NCBI GenBank assembly: GCA_938005265.1
Contig: CALLOA010000033.1
Span: forward strand, 1-44,269
Direction of reading: 5' to 3'
Length of the DNA stretch: 44,269 bases
Source of the DNA: an uncultured Granulosicoccaceae bacterium
GTDB taxonomy: Bacteria > Pseudomonadota > Gammaproteobacteria > Granulosicoccales > Granulosicoccaceae
The notes under the pieces were generated by a model. That model was not told the origin of the DNA, did not search any database, and saw only the letters and a program-made list of their open reading frames with translations. The translations under genes and the position numbers were made by a program. Every line of letters begins with the position of its first letter. Within the stretch, counting starts at the first letter, position 1. Positions 8,968-18,128 of the stretch are shown piece by piece.

Positions 8968-10287
8968 TTAGCGAAGCAAATCCACTATCGAATCAGAATC
9001 GCCACGCTTTAAGGCGTAGTCAATTGCAGTCCTACCGAATTTGTCAATGACGCCCTTGTCTGCACCGCGAGCTAACAAAAGGCGCACTAAATCTGGATGA
9101 TTTTTAACCGCAGCTAGAATCAGCGGTGTTACTCCTTCACCATCAAGCCAGTTAACATTAGCACCATTTTTTATTAGAAGCTCTGCAATATCTAAAAGCC
9201 CATCACGTCCGGCATAAGTCAGCGCAGTGTTTCTGTTGCCGTCAAAAGAGTCGGAGTCTACCCCTTGCGCCAGTAGCTCGCCTACCACGGGCGTGTCGGC
9301 AGCACGTGCCGCATCAACCAGATACGCGGTTCGGGAAGATCGTGGAAGAATATGTATGCCTTTACCCCAACTACCCAGCAGAATTGCCCGAGTAGTCTCT
9401 CTCACATGCAGAACAGGTACACTTTCAACAAATCGAGACAGCTTTCTATCAACAGTAGAATAGCGCCATAGTCCATTCGACCAACTACCAGCAAACAAAG
9501 TGTTTTCGTTATTTCGATCTACCCGGATGGACGCCAGCCTGACTTTACTTAAGCTTTTCACACTGCTCCAGGTACTGCCACTATCCGATGAAATCAGCAT
9601 ACCGTTTTCACCTACTGCAACGATTTGTCCATTGATTGATGTTGCCTCGTATAGTCCCTCTGCATTGTGAATCTGACGCCAGTTATCCCCACCATCTGTT
9701 GACCGATATAAACCGCTGTTGGGGGACGTTGCGAATAGCACTGATGTATTATGGCCGGCACTCAACGACCAGAAATATCCGGACGCCTGACCGGACGCAG
9801 CCCAGTTGTTACCTGTATCATCACTCATCCAGATGCCATTCTTTCCAGTAGCGACGAGTATTCTGCCGCTATCCTGCACCAAAATACTACGAACATCTTT
9901 GGCGGGCAGACCGGCAACTCGACTAAAGCTCTCACCGGAGTCACCGGACCTGAATAGCCCATGCTTCCAGGTTCCAGCCAAAATCACGGCGGGCGTAACA
10001 TACGCCACGGCTTGAACATCTGTAGCATTTTCAGCAAGTGATTTACCGCCATTTAAAAATCGCCAAGTGACACCACTATTCTGGCTGGCCATCACTTTTG
10101 CATCGCCTGCAGCACTACCTTTGTTGCCTGCAATTATCAATTTCTCGTCGTGCTGAGCAACTGCAACAGATCGAATAATTCGTGACTTAAGCTTGTTGAA
10201 ACTGCCACCCCATAACTCGTCTGCCGAAATATCAACTGCGATCGGCAAAACAAACATTATCGAGAGAAGTGCTTGAATTCTTTTCAT
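8968..10287 (-). CDS. exported BNR/Asp-box repeat protein with C-terminal ankyrin repeats
   Basis: A 439-residue protein with a signal peptide (MKRI then a hydrophobic stretch to about residue 22, with a plausible cleavage near ISADE). Residues about 35-320 hold a beta-propeller-like array with Asp-box motifs SQNSGVTW, SGDSGESF, SDDTGNNW, STDGGDNW and SSDSGSTW, as in sialidase-fold and photosystem-assembly-factor proteins. Residues about 325-439 form ankyrin repeats (TALTYAGRDGLLDIAELLIKNGA, then TPLILAAVKNHPDLVRLLL, in phase). No catalytic sialidase triad is evident, so a binding or assembly role is more likely than hydrolysis. It converges with the ABC-like gene with only 18 bp between stops. 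Confidence 0.82.
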   Translation of the reverse strand: MKRIQALLSIMFVLPIAVDISADELWGGSFNKLKSRIIRSVAVAQHDEKLIIAGNKGSAAGDAKVMASQNSGVTWRFLNGGKSLAENATDVQAVAYVTPAVILAGTWKHGLFRSGDSGESFSRVAGLPAKDVRSILVQDSGRILVATGKNGIWMSDDTGNNWAASGQASGYFWSLSAGHNTSVLFATSPNSGLYRSTDGGDNWRQIHNAEGLYEATSINGQIVAVGENGMLISSDSGSTWSSVKSLSKVRLASIRVDRNNENTLFAGSWSNGLWRYSTVDRKLSRFVESVPVLHVRETTRAILLGSWGKGIHILPRSSRTAYLVDAARAADTPVVGELLAQGVDSDSFDGNRNTALTYAGRDGLLDIAELLIKNGANVNWLDGEGVTPLILAAVKNHPDLVRLLLARGADKGVIDKFGRTAIDYALKRGDSDSIVDLLR

Positions 10288-10817
10288 TCTGATTTCGGGC
10301 TTCCAAAGTAATTAGCCAGCCACAAATGGTCGTTCATAGTAGATGTTGCCTGCTTCGACTGGATTTGTTTTTGTTGGTTCCACTTGTGGAAAACTCTGGC
10401 AGCCCACCCATATGAGCGTTCATTTTAGCGCTAGCATGCGAGTATTCGAGATCAAGATTGCACCGCAGTAGCAGGCAGATTTGCTACTCGCCCATTTAAC
10501 AGTAATTGCTCAGCAACTGATTGACATAGGGTTGATGAGGTTGCTGGTCGAAAGACGCTGAATGGTGCAATTGTTACAAAATGATGCGAGTGCCGGGGGA
10601 TTCATCGGCCGGGGATGTCATAACATGAACCACTGGGCACTTATTAGGGTTGATTATAAACCGGGGTTGATTGATAAATGGCAGTTGTGCATTATGGCGG
10701 CCGTGCACCTTAGCAGTTGTGCGCTAAGTATATGATTACGATTGTGGTTGCAGGAGCAAGATAGAGTTTCCACCAAAGCCCGATACCGAATGATCGGCCA
10801 AACCTGTAATCAACAAG
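10288..10817. other. 530-bp divergent intergenic region with short direct repeats
   Basis: This region separates the exported repeat protein (minus strand) from the RDD-family gene (plus strand). It holds GGGTTGAT three times (10529-10536, 10647-10654 and 10664-10671) and GCAGTTGTGC twice (10681-10690 and 10713-10722, 32 bp apart). A TTGACA hexamer lies at 10521-10526 but has no convincing -10 partner. A 57-codon frame at 10562-10735 has no recognisable Shine-Dalgarno or family signature, so I do not call it a gene. The repeats may be regulator sites. Confidence 0.4.
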
Positions 10818-12182
10818 ATGTTTGCTTTTTTACGCCAGAAGTCTGAGACTTCCCACCACTACATCACGCGTTGGCCACGAGTAGTCGCTCGTCTGACCGA
10901 TTTGTTTTGGCAACTAGCGCTTGCCGGACCTCCCGTCTATTTGGCTTTAATCGCTGCCGGTATTCACTTTGATAATCCACTGATTTTTTGGCCGGTTGTT
11001 TTTATTTGTTCGCTTCCCTTCGCTCTTCTGATCGATTCCTTTATCGGTGGCTTGCTAGGCAATACACCAGCCAAAATGCTGGTCGGCCTACGAGTGAGAA
11101 ATTCCAGCGGTGGCAAGCCGGAACTGAGTGATTTTATCAGGCGTAACTATGGTGTCTGGACTGAAGGACTGTCTCTCGGGCTATTGCCTATTACGATATT
11201 TAGCGGCCTGCGGCAGTTCAAACAAATTTCCGGTAGACGCTCTGCGACTTATGATGAGGTTTTGCATATCCAGGTACTCTCGCTTCCGAGCAGTGGCATG
11301 CGGGCGGGGTTGCTTGTATTGTTTATCTTCCTCTCGCCCTTGGCAATTTTGTTGACCAATATAGTCGCTGTGCCTGCCAATGAGTCAATGGTGGCTACTG
11401 CCACGGTTGCAGGCGACAATTCGGCGACATTACAATCTTCTATCCAAAGAATTGATACCACTGTTGTTGAAGGCAGAGTGATTGATACAACTAGCACTGA
11501 TTTGGTTTCAACAATAGCGGAACCCGAATCAGTTTTTGCTGCCATAAAAACCGCGACGCCTTCTGCCTCGACAACGATTGCCAAGGTTACTTCAAAAAAT
11601 GAAAAGGTTTTGACTGCTACCGCCGGGACACAAACAGTTGAAAAGCTTTCTGAAATCGATGTAAAAAAAGCTGACGAACTTCGTGCCAGCGTTGCTGAAA
11701 GCAGTCCGCTTATTGAAACAAATGATTTATCTGCCAAACCTGCTACATCGCTTAATGACAGTATTGAGTTTTGGATAAATCCTGTTTCAGGCTATGCCAC
11801 ACCAATAAGCCGTGAGTTTTCAATTCTGACCGGTCAGACAAACCAGAAACTTCTGGCTACTTTCAGGCACCGTTCCGGCAATTCGACCATCAGCTTTGAG
11901 CAGCATATAGCTGAACAAGCTATTGATGAAAATCGGGTACGAACATTTCTGCTGTCTCAATATGACACCTTCGACATTGATGGTGGCTGGAACTCCCACC
12001 AGCTTGGTGATCAAACGATCCACCAGACACAGGGCAAGTCTCAGGGCAGTGCTGACAGGGTGTCAATTCAGGCAGCATACGCGGCCGGCAAAATCTATGT
12101 ATTACTCATTCAAGGAAATTATTTGGATAGTGATTTCGCCAAGTACGATCAGCTAACCGCTGCTGTATGGAATTCAATTTGA
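10818..12182 (+). CDS. RDD-family membrane protein with a large C-terminal extracytoplasmic domain
   Basis: A 454-residue protein. Residues about 18-145 match the RDD family: RVVARLTDL at the start with the conserved Arg and Asp, two hydrophobic helices, and GNTPAKMLVGLRV leading into the third conserved Asp/Arg region. A further helix spans about 161-185 (LLVLFIFLSPLAILLTNIV). After it a Ser/Thr/Ala/Val-rich, low-complexity linker (about 190-300) leads to a globular domain of about 150 residues. RDD proteins are usually short; the tail is unusual. The topology suggests that the tail faces the periplasm. No function is established for the tail. The gene is divergent from the BNR/ankyrin gene, and no clear Shine-Dalgarno precedes the ATG. 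Confidence 0.75.
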   Translation: MFAFLRQKSETSHHYITRWPRVVARLTDLFWQLALAGPPVYLALIAAGIHFDNPLIFWPVVFICSLPFALLIDSFIGGLLGNTPAKMLVGLRVRNSSGGKPELSDFIRRNYGVWTEGLSLGLLPITIFSGLRQFKQISGRRSATYDEVLHIQVLSLPSSGMRAGLLVLFIFLSPLAILLTNIVAVPANESMVATATVAGDNSATLQSSIQRIDTTVVEGRVIDTTSTDLVSTIAEPESVFAAIKTATPSASTTIAKVTSKNEKVLTATAGTQTVEKLSEIDVKKADELRASVAESSPLIETNDLSAKPATSLNDSIEFWINPVSGYATPISREFSILTGQTNQKLLATFRHRSGNSTISFEQHIAEQAIDENRVRTFLLSQYDTFDIDGGWNSHQLGDQTIHQTQGKSQGSADRVSIQAAYAAGKIYVLLIQGNYLDSDFAKYDQLTAAVWNSI

Positions 12183-12266
12183 ATTTCACATCAGATTCTG
12201 TCTGGAGCATGTGCGGCAAGAGCAAACAAGTTAAGGTCTTGAATGAGCTACTTATAAGCAAATGCC

Positions 12267-13055
12267 TCACGGAGAACCGTCAAAATCCAACCCGGTCTTG
12301 GCACCAGTAATGTAGGCAACAACGTCCTGACCATCGGTCTCGTCGCGCTTGAGGTTGGCAACAATCCTGCCACGCCTGAACACCACTATACGATCAACCA
12401 GATCCATCACCTGTCTCATATTGTGGCTGACCAGTATCAATGGTTCACCCACTTCTTTTAGCTGGCGGATAATATTTTCTACCTGTTCGGTCTCCTGAAC
12501 ACCCAGTGCTGCAGTGGGTTCATCCATAATGGTGAGCTTTGAGGGGAAGGTTGCAGTTCGGGCTATTGCAACGCATTGACGCTGACCACCAGACATATTT
12601 TGAATGGTGTTGCGTATGTTGGGTATTTTCACCGCTGTGCGTTCAAGACCTTCCAGTGTGGCTTTGCGCATCGCTTTGTAATCCAGCACACGAAAAGGAC
12701 CGAGCCAGTTGAGCCGGGTAATCTCCCGACCCAGAAACAGATTATCCGGTACATCCAGGTCATCGGCCAGCGCCAAGGTCTGGAACACCGTTTCGATACC
12801 GGCGTCTCGTGCATCAACAGGACCGGAAAAGCGCACTTCTTCACCATCAAAGATTATGGTGCCACTGGTGCGTTGCTCTACGCCGGTTATCTGCCTGACA
12901 AAAGTAGATTTACCGGCACCGTTATCACCCATGATCGCCACATGCTCACCTTTATGCAGCACGAAGTCAGCATCGGTTAAAGCGTGTACGCCTCCATAAT
13001 GCTTGGTAAGTCCCCTGGTTTCGAGAACGGGGGTTTCAACACCAGATTCAGTCAT
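12267..13055 (-). CDS. sugar/inositol ABC importer ATPase
   Basis: A 262-residue single-domain ATPase of the carbohydrate-uptake CUT2 type (FrcA-like, half the length of RbsA/MglA). Walker A is GDNGAGKST (about 43-51), the signature is MSGGQRQ, and Walker B is LTIMDEPTAALG, with an H-loop LVSHNM near 205. The start has a good Shine-Dalgarno (AGGAGA about 7 bp upstream). It is the last gene of the importer operon, 10 bp after the permease. The neighbouring inositol genes suggest a cyclitol substrate. The two ATP sites would form from a homodimer. Confidence 0.9.
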   Translation of the reverse strand: MTESGVETPVLETRGLTKHYGGVHALTDADFVLHKGEHVAIMGDNGAGKSTFVRQITGVEQRTSGTIIFDGEEVRFSGPVDARDAGIETVFQTLALADDLDVPDNLFLGREITRLNWLGPFRVLDYKAMRKATLEGLERTAVKIPNIRNTIQNMSGGQRQCVAIARTATFPSKLTIMDEPTAALGVQETEQVENIIRQLKEVGEPLILVSHNMRQVMDLVDRIVVFRRGRIVANLKRDETDGQDVVAYITGAKTGLDFDGSP

Positions 13056-13065
13056 TATGCTTCTC

Positions 13066-14193
13066 CTACCGCCGTCTTGCTGCGCGTTCCTGGCGCACCT
13101 TGTCCAGCACCACTGCCGCTATGATAATCCCACCCATTGCCATTAACTGATAGTACGCATCGAGCTTTATATACGTAAATCCGGACTGGATGACGCCAAA
13201 AACCATCGCTCCAAGCACCGTGCCGACAATGGAACCTCTGCCGCCTGTCAGGCTCACGCCACCAATGACTGCCATGGCAATGGCATACAACTCGTAGAAA
13301 ATACCCATACCCGATTGAGCGGTCAGGTTTTTCGAGCTTAAGATTATTGCCGCAAAAGCTGCCAGCATCGATGCGATCATGTACACCAACACTTTGTGCT
13401 TTTGCACGTTGATGCCGGACATACGAGCCGCATCTTCATTTGAGCCGATCGCGTAGGTATGTTTTCCGTAAACCGTATATTTCAACAGGAAATGAAAAAG
13501 TACTGCAAGCCCCAGAAACCAGAAAACAGGCATCATCCCGCTGCCCAGCCCGGCATAGCTTTCAGTCGGGAAGGAAACCGGTTTGCCTCGTGTCCAGGCT
13601 TGCGCGATACCGCGGCAAATCAGGAACATTCCCAAAGTAGCGATAAACGGCGGAATTTTTGTGAAGGCTATAAGGCTTCCGTTGATAGCGCCGATCATCG
13701 CGCCAAAAGCCAGGCCCACCAGAATGGGTATCAATATCGGTAAATCAAATGCCCAGGCATCGAACACCGCCTTGGGGTTAGGGCCTCCGTTTACCAGTTC
13801 GGTTTGTGCAAACGACATCACTATCATCGCTGTTGCACCCACCAAAGGCCCGGAGGATAAATCGATTCCGCCGGAGATTATGACCTGCGTTACCCCCAAC
13901 GCAATAATGCCGATAATGGAGACTTGCAGAATAATGATACGCAAACGCGCTTCATTAAAAATGGAATCAAAACGATCACGAGAATCAAAAAGAAAACTCT
14001 GACCGTTCATGTAGGGCAGTGTTTGCCCGAGCACTTCGAAAATGGCGATGATTAAAATCAACGCAAAAAATATGTTTAGCTCATTGGGCCATGTTCGCTT
14101 TTTCTTATCAAAGTCGAGCCCACCAGTAGCGTCTGTCGATTGAGCCATAAATGCCCATTCTCCTGCCTTAGCTTTTAGAGTCTGTAAATCCAA
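13066..14193 (-). CDS. sugar/inositol ABC importer permease
   Basis: A 375-residue integral membrane permease of the CUT2/BPD_transp_2 family (RbsC/FrcC-like), with about 9-10 hydrophobic helices from residue 35. Conserved pieces include GVTQVIISGGIDLSSGPLVG (about 100-119) and the GSNEDAARMSGI coupling-loop region, followed by GGVSLTGGRGSIVGTVLGA. The N-terminus has a somewhat long cytoplasmic extension (about 35 residues) before the first helix. It lies between the binding protein and the ATPase; a strong terminator-like hairpin stands between it and the binding-protein gene, so lower expression than the binding protein is expected. Confidence 0.9.
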   Translation of the reverse strand: MDLQTLKAKAGEWAFMAQSTDATGGLDFDKKKRTWPNELNIFFALILIIAIFEVLGQTLPYMNGQSFLFDSRDRFDSIFNEARLRIIILQVSIIGIIALGVTQVIISGGIDLSSGPLVGATAMIVMSFAQTELVNGGPNPKAVFDAWAFDLPILIPILVGLAFGAMIGAINGSLIAFTKIPPFIATLGMFLICRGIAQAWTRGKPVSFPTESYAGLGSGMMPVFWFLGLAVLFHFLLKYTVYGKHTYAIGSNEDAARMSGINVQKHKVLVYMIASMLAAFAAIILSSKNLTAQSGMGIFYELYAIAMAVIGGVSLTGGRGSIVGTVLGAMVFGVIQSGFTYIKLDAYYQLMAMGGIIIAAVVLDKVRQERAARRR

Positions 14194-14203
14194 AAAATGT
14201 GAG

Positions 14204-14236
14204 CAAAAAATACGGGCGGCATCAACTGCCGCCCGT
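14204..14236 (-). terminator. intrinsic terminator/attenuator between binding-protein and permease genes
   Basis: A perfect 10-bp stem (ACGGGCGGCA 14212-14221 and TGCCGCCCGT 14227-14236) with a 5-nt loop is followed, on the minus strand, by A and then six T residues (14205-14210 read in reverse). It lies 76 bp after the binding-protein stop and 18 bp before the permease start. This is the classic placement for partial termination, giving excess binding protein over membrane components. Confidence 0.85.
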
Positions 14237-14312
14237 GTCTTACAACCTGCTTCTTACAAGCCATGTATTGCAAGGTGTCTCTTGCCAATTTTCTCTTTCA
14301 AGCTGGAAAAGA

Positions 14313-15251
14313 CTACTTGAAATCTTCTACGTTTTCTGGAGTAACCAGCTTGAATGGAATGAAGACAGTTTTATCGACAGACTCACCCTTGGCAAGCTTG
14401 ATAGCGGTATCAATAGAGCCTGCGCCTTGACCGGCAAGATCCTGGAATACCGTGACATCCATTTCACCCGCTTGCATGGAAACCAGCGCATCAGGCGTAG
14501 CATCTACACCACCAACAACAACATCTTCCATTGAGATACCTGCAGCTTTCATGGCCTGGATTGCACCAATCGCCATTTCGTCGTTATTGCCGAATACAGC
14601 ATCAAAAGGCTCGCCTGAGGCGATCCAGTTAGTCATCATGTCCTGAGCTTCGTCACGTGACCAGTTTGCTGTCTGCTCATCGATCAACGTGATGAAGTTA
14701 CACATATCCATACCTATAACGTCATGGAAGTCTTTGGAGCGCTGGACAGCTGCCTGGTTGGAAAGGCGTCCCATCAGCATATAGGCTTTGGCACCACCGG
14801 ATTTACCCATGGCTCGCAAATCCTGACACATACGAAAAGCCGCCAATGTGCCTGACTCAATTTCGTTAGACGCCACAAATGCCTGCCCATCCGGAAGAGT
14901 TTCCATGTTACCCGGCTGGCGGTTTACATAGACCAGAGGAATACCGGCCGAACTAGCCGCGTTAGACATGGCTTCGGTTGCATCGGTATCAACCGCATTG
15001 ACGATGATCGCATCGACACCGGATGCAATGAAGTTATTGATTTGATCCAGCTGCTTGGCTACATCTTCCTGCGCATCTTCCATCTGCAGCTCGATACCTT
15101 CCAGCGTTTCAAGGTGCGCTGTCATACCGTTACGCATAATGGTCAGGCCGTTGTCGTCAAAGTTGGCTATCGACACACCCAGCGTTTCGGCAGACAAGGG
15201 AACGGACATCATGCCAGCGAGTCCGGCTGCTATTAATAGTTTAGTTTTCAA
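14313..15251 (-). CDS. periplasmic sugar/inositol-binding protein (MocB-like)
   Basis: A 312-residue type I periplasmic-binding protein with a signal peptide (MKTKLLIAAGLAGMMSVPLSA). The body carries NFIASGVDAIIVNAVDTDAT (about 71-90), GIPLVYVNRQPG and NNDEMAIGAIQAMKAAG (about 223-239), typical of CUT2 binding proteins. From memory it most resembles rhizopine/inositol binders such as MocB. The start is TTG at 15251: a strong Shine-Dalgarno AGGAGA sits six bases upstream, and the signal peptide begins there. It is the first gene of the importer operon; a LacI-type operator lies about 270 bp upstream. Confidence 0.88.
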   Translation of the reverse strand: MKTKLLIAAGLAGMMSVPLSAETLGVSIANFDDNGLTIMRNGMTAHLETLEGIELQMEDAQEDVAKQLDQINNFIASGVDAIIVNAVDTDATEAMSNAASSAGIPLVYVNRQPGNMETLPDGQAFVASNEIESGTLAAFRMCQDLRAMGKSGGAKAYMLMGRLSNQAAVQRSKDFHDVIGMDMCNFITLIDEQTANWSRDEAQDMMTNWIASGEPFDAVFGNNDEMAIGAIQAMKAAGISMEDVVVGGVDATPDALVSMQAGEMDVTVFQDLAGQGAGSIDTAIKLAKGESVDKTVFIPFKLVTPENVEDFK

Positions 15252-15827
15252 TTGTGTTCTCCTAATGGTCGTGTCCGGCGCACGAATGATTTGACCGGAT
15301 GCTCCGAGGACTGCAGTTTCATCAAGTTTTTCAATCGACCTCTACTCAGTCGGGTCGTTACTTCAGAAGCGTCAATAACAGGCAGCCTCTCAGCAATCGC
15401 CACTGCCGCCATTTTCTGCAGAACTGATTTCAGCCCTGATCTCCTCGTGCATTGTTTGTGTTCCGATGAGTTCGGCCTAAAAGTATGCAACTGCTGGCAC
15501 TCGTATGCAAGCACTTTTGCAACCGGTTGCATAAATAATTGAATCCCGTTGCCCGGAATCTCCTGAGCACTCGGCCAAAGCCAAATCAAACAGTCAAGAG
15601 CCATGGCCAGAGTAGAGAAAAAAGTCCTTACAATTGCGACTGGCATTTGGAGATGTCCTGGTCAAACCAGCGAACTAAATCACAGAATACGAGGAGTGGA
15701 TTGGTGTGACTCAACAGCATTAGGCCGTGCTGTGTGAGATAATGTCGAGTCGAAGCAGCCCCGGTCCAATGGCAGTCACAAACCATGGAACAGCAGCCCC
15801 CATCAGCGAAGCACGGCGTAACCTGAT
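15252..15827. other. 576-bp divergent control region between importer and LacI-type regulator
   Basis: No convincing gene is seen; a minus-strand frame of about 130 codons covering most of it ends over the binding-protein Shine-Dalgarno and lacks any family signature. It contains the operator at 15518-15531, two GTATGCAA half-site-like repeats (15483-15490 and 15503-15510, 20 bp apart) and an ACAGCA/TGCTGT inverted repeat at 15714-15733. Confidence 0.5.
15518..15531. promoter_or_regulatory. LacI-family operator (palindrome) upstream of importer
   Basis: TGCAACCGGTTGCA is a perfect 14-bp palindrome with a central CG step, the hallmark of LacI/GalR-family operators. It stands between the importer genes and a LacI-type regulator gene, and a one-mismatch copy lies upstream of iolD at 19151-19164. 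Which promoter it blocks cannot be read directly. Confidence 0.78.
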
Positions 15828-16829
15828 TTGGCGATAACCTTAAAAGATGTAGCTAGAAAGGCCGGTGTTTCCTCGTCTGCGGTTTCACGAACTTTCACCG
15901 ACGGAGCTTCTGTATCTGATGCCACCAGACTCAAGGTGGAACGGGCCGCGTTGGAGTTGGGATACACGCCGAACGCGCTCGCCTCCAGCCTGACTACCGG
16001 CCGCACACGTCTTATCGGACTGGTTTCAAACAACTTCCACAACCCGATATTTCTTGAGATCTTTGACCTGTTCACGCGTGGATTGCAGGAGTGTGGCCTG
16101 CGGCCGTTGCTGGTCAACCTGTCAGACGAAAAAGACCCTGCGCAATCTGTGCGGATGCTGCAACAGTATTCCGTTGATGGCGTCATAGTCGCTTCTTCCA
16201 CGCTAACACCTGCTTTTGCCGAAGCTTTCAAGAATGCCGATATACCCGTGGTCCATTCATTCGGCAGGCATACCAGCACGCCAACGGTACATGTGGTCGG
16301 TATCGATAATATCGAGGGAGGCAGGGTAGCCGCCCGTCAATTGATAAGCCGAGGGTACACCGGCGTTGCGTTTCTGGGGGGGCCGGTTGAAGCCACTTCA
16401 ACGCAGGACCGGATGGAAGGTTTTCTCAATGAGATCGCGCAGCATGCATCGATCTCGGCAAGTTACTCTTTTGCCGACGCCTACTCATTTGAGGCAGGCC
16501 GCAAGGAGATGCTGCGGTTGCTCGCCCTGGGCAGCCCGGCACAAGCCTATTTTTGCGGCGATGATGTACTTTCGATTGGCGCGCTAAGCGCCTTGCGTGA
16601 CAGCGAACTGAAAGTTCCGGAAGATGTTGGAATTATCGGTTTGAACGATATGGAAATGGCCGGCTGGGACAACATCAACCTCACCACAATCAGCCAGCCC
16701 ATCGAGCAGATCATCAATTCCTCTATCGAACTGATTGTCGCAATGCTCGATGAGCCTGATCGCTATCTGGAAGCGCGCCTGTTTCCCACCACCGTGGTCG
16801 AACGCGGAACTCTTAAGCCTGCGCTGTAA
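15828..16829 (+). CDS. LacI-family transcriptional regulator of the inositol locus
   Basis: A 333-residue regulator. The N-terminal helix-turn-helix is ITLKDVARKAGVSSSAVSRTF (residues 3-23), followed by the hinge (NALASSLTTGRTRLIGLV), then a periplasmic-binding-protein-like effector domain with LNDMEMAGWDNINLTTISQP near the C-terminus. The start is TTG 15828: an in-frame TAA lies 9 bp upstream, so no earlier start is possible, and the family N-terminus begins exactly here. No strong Shine-Dalgarno is seen, which suggests low expression. The likely ligand is an inositol or a catabolic intermediate, by context. Its two probable operators are described separately. Confidence 0.9.
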   Translation: MAITLKDVARKAGVSSSAVSRTFTDGASVSDATRLKVERAALELGYTPNALASSLTTGRTRLIGLVSNNFHNPIFLEIFDLFTRGLQECGLRPLLVNLSDEKDPAQSVRMLQQYSVDGVIVASSTLTPAFAEAFKNADIPVVHSFGRHTSTPTVHVVGIDNIEGGRVAARQLISRGYTGVAFLGGPVEATSTQDRMEGFLNEIAQHASISASYSFADAYSFEAGRKEMLRLLALGSPAQAYFCGDDVLSIGALSALRDSELKVPEDVGIIGLNDMEMAGWDNINLTTISQPIEQIINSSIELIVAMLDEPDRYLEARLFPTTVVERGTLKPAL

Positions 16830-16918
16830 TGCCTGGGCCGGCCATTAAGTTCAGGCCACAGCAACCACACACTCAAACGAAAGGCGAACCTGCCGGCCTT
16901 GCCTGGTCGCGTTAGCTG

Positions 16919-18076
16919 TTATCTGAACATGGGCGGACGCGCATCTACCCACTTGCCATCAGCAGATCCAGACTCGGCAACGGCACTCACTGCAGCCATT
17001 GAACGTAATCCATCCACCGCGCGTGGATACAGGTTGGCGGCCGGGTCCGGCTCACGTTGTTGCTTGTCGGCATGAATGGCTTCTGCAATATCTTTGTAGA
17101 TATTGGCAAAAGCCAGGGGCATACCTTCAGCATGCCCAACAGTGACCCGCGATGTACGGTCTGCTTCGGGTGACAGGTTTCCTTCACCGCGCTCGATGAC
17201 CTGCAGCCGTTCATTTAGCGGCATGTAATACAGTTGATTCGGTTGTTCCTGCGCCCAGCGCAAACCACCCTTTTCGCCAAAGACCTGAATCGATAATCCG
17301 TGCTGATTGCCTATAGCTATAGAGGATGTCCACAGTCGGCCTACCGTACCGCCGTCCATCCGAAAGTTAACCAGTGCGTCGTCTTCAAGCTCGCGCGAGG
17401 CGATGCACGAAACAATATCTGCGGACAAAGAAGTCACTTCCTGGCCAGTTACAAAGCTTGCCATGTGCAAGGCATGAATCCCGCAATCTGCAAATTGCGC
17501 TGAAACACCAGCCTGCGCGGGATCGTAACGCCAGCGGACTCGGGGGTTGTCCGCATCTGCTGCATCGGCATGGTGTCCATGTGCAAATTCTGCTTTAACA
17601 AGCCTTATTTTTCCCAAATCACCACGAGCAACCATGGCCCGCATATGCCTGACCAGCGAGTAACCCGTGTAGCCATAGTTGACCGCACAAACACAGCCTG
17701 AGCTTTCAGCGATTTTCACAATTTCTTCGCCCTCTTCAACTGTCATGGTCATGGGTTTTTCGCACAAAACATGAAAACCTGCTTCAAGAAAACCTTTGGT
17801 GATTTCAAAATGTGTCGAGTTGGGCGTAGCAATGGTGACCAGGTCAATGCGATCGCTACGACCCCTTTCACCATCCAGCATTTCTTGCCAATTACCATAG
17901 GCACGATCAGCGTCGAGCCCAAGCTCCTGCGCATAACGTTTGCCTTCTTCCGGCCGATGGTCCAGTGCAGCGGCACGGAAGTTAAACAATCCATCCAGCC
18001 CCGCACCCAGCCTGTGTGCCGGACCAATCTGGCTGCCTTCGCCGCCACCTACCATGCCCCAGTTGAGTTTTGCCAT
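16919..18076 (-). CDS. Gfo/Idh/MocA-family oxidoreductase (inositol-associated)
   Basis: A 385-residue NAD(P)-dependent oxidoreductase. The Rossmann motif is GMVGGGEGSQIG (about residues 6-17), and the conserved CEKPMTMTVEEG carries the family Lys near residue 105; the C-terminal alpha/beta domain follows. I start it at ATG 18076, at MAKLNWGMVGGG. An earlier GTG at 18178 would add 34 residues and overlap the upstream gene without adding domain sequence. It follows the IolE/IolI-like gene on the same strand by 52 bp. A cyclitol dehydrogenase feeding an isomer such as scyllo- or D-chiro-inositol into the pathway is likely but not proven. Confidence 0.82.
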   Translation of the reverse strand: MAKLNWGMVGGGEGSQIGPAHRLGAGLDGLFNFRAAALDHRPEEGKRYAQELGLDADRAYGNWQEMLDGERGRSDRIDLVTIATPNSTHFEITKGFLEAGFHVLCEKPMTMTVEEGEEIVKIAESSGCVCAVNYGYTGYSLVRHMRAMVARGDLGKIRLVKAEFAHGHHADAADADNPRVRWRYDPAQAGVSAQFADCGIHALHMASFVTGQEVTSLSADIVSCIASRELEDDALVNFRMDGGTVGRLWTSSIAIGNQHGLSIQVFGEKGGLRWAQEQPNQLYYMPLNERLQVIERGEGNLSPEADRTSRVTVGHAEGMPLAFANIYKDIAEAIHADKQQREPDPAANLYPRAVDGLRSMAAVSAVAESGSADGKWVDARPPMFR

Positions 18077-18128
18077 GTTTTTGCTTTGCGATAATTGTGT
18101 TTTGTCAGTTTTAAGAAATGTTCTACGC

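Noticed and set aside
10562..10735. 57-codon plus-strand frame upstream of the RDD gene
   Set aside because: No clear ribosome site or family signature, and it spans the direct repeats.
15248..15646. Minus-strand open frame of about 130 codons between the binding-protein and regulator genes
   Set aside because: It has no domain signature, ends across the Shine-Dalgarno and start of the binding-protein gene, and covers the operator region.
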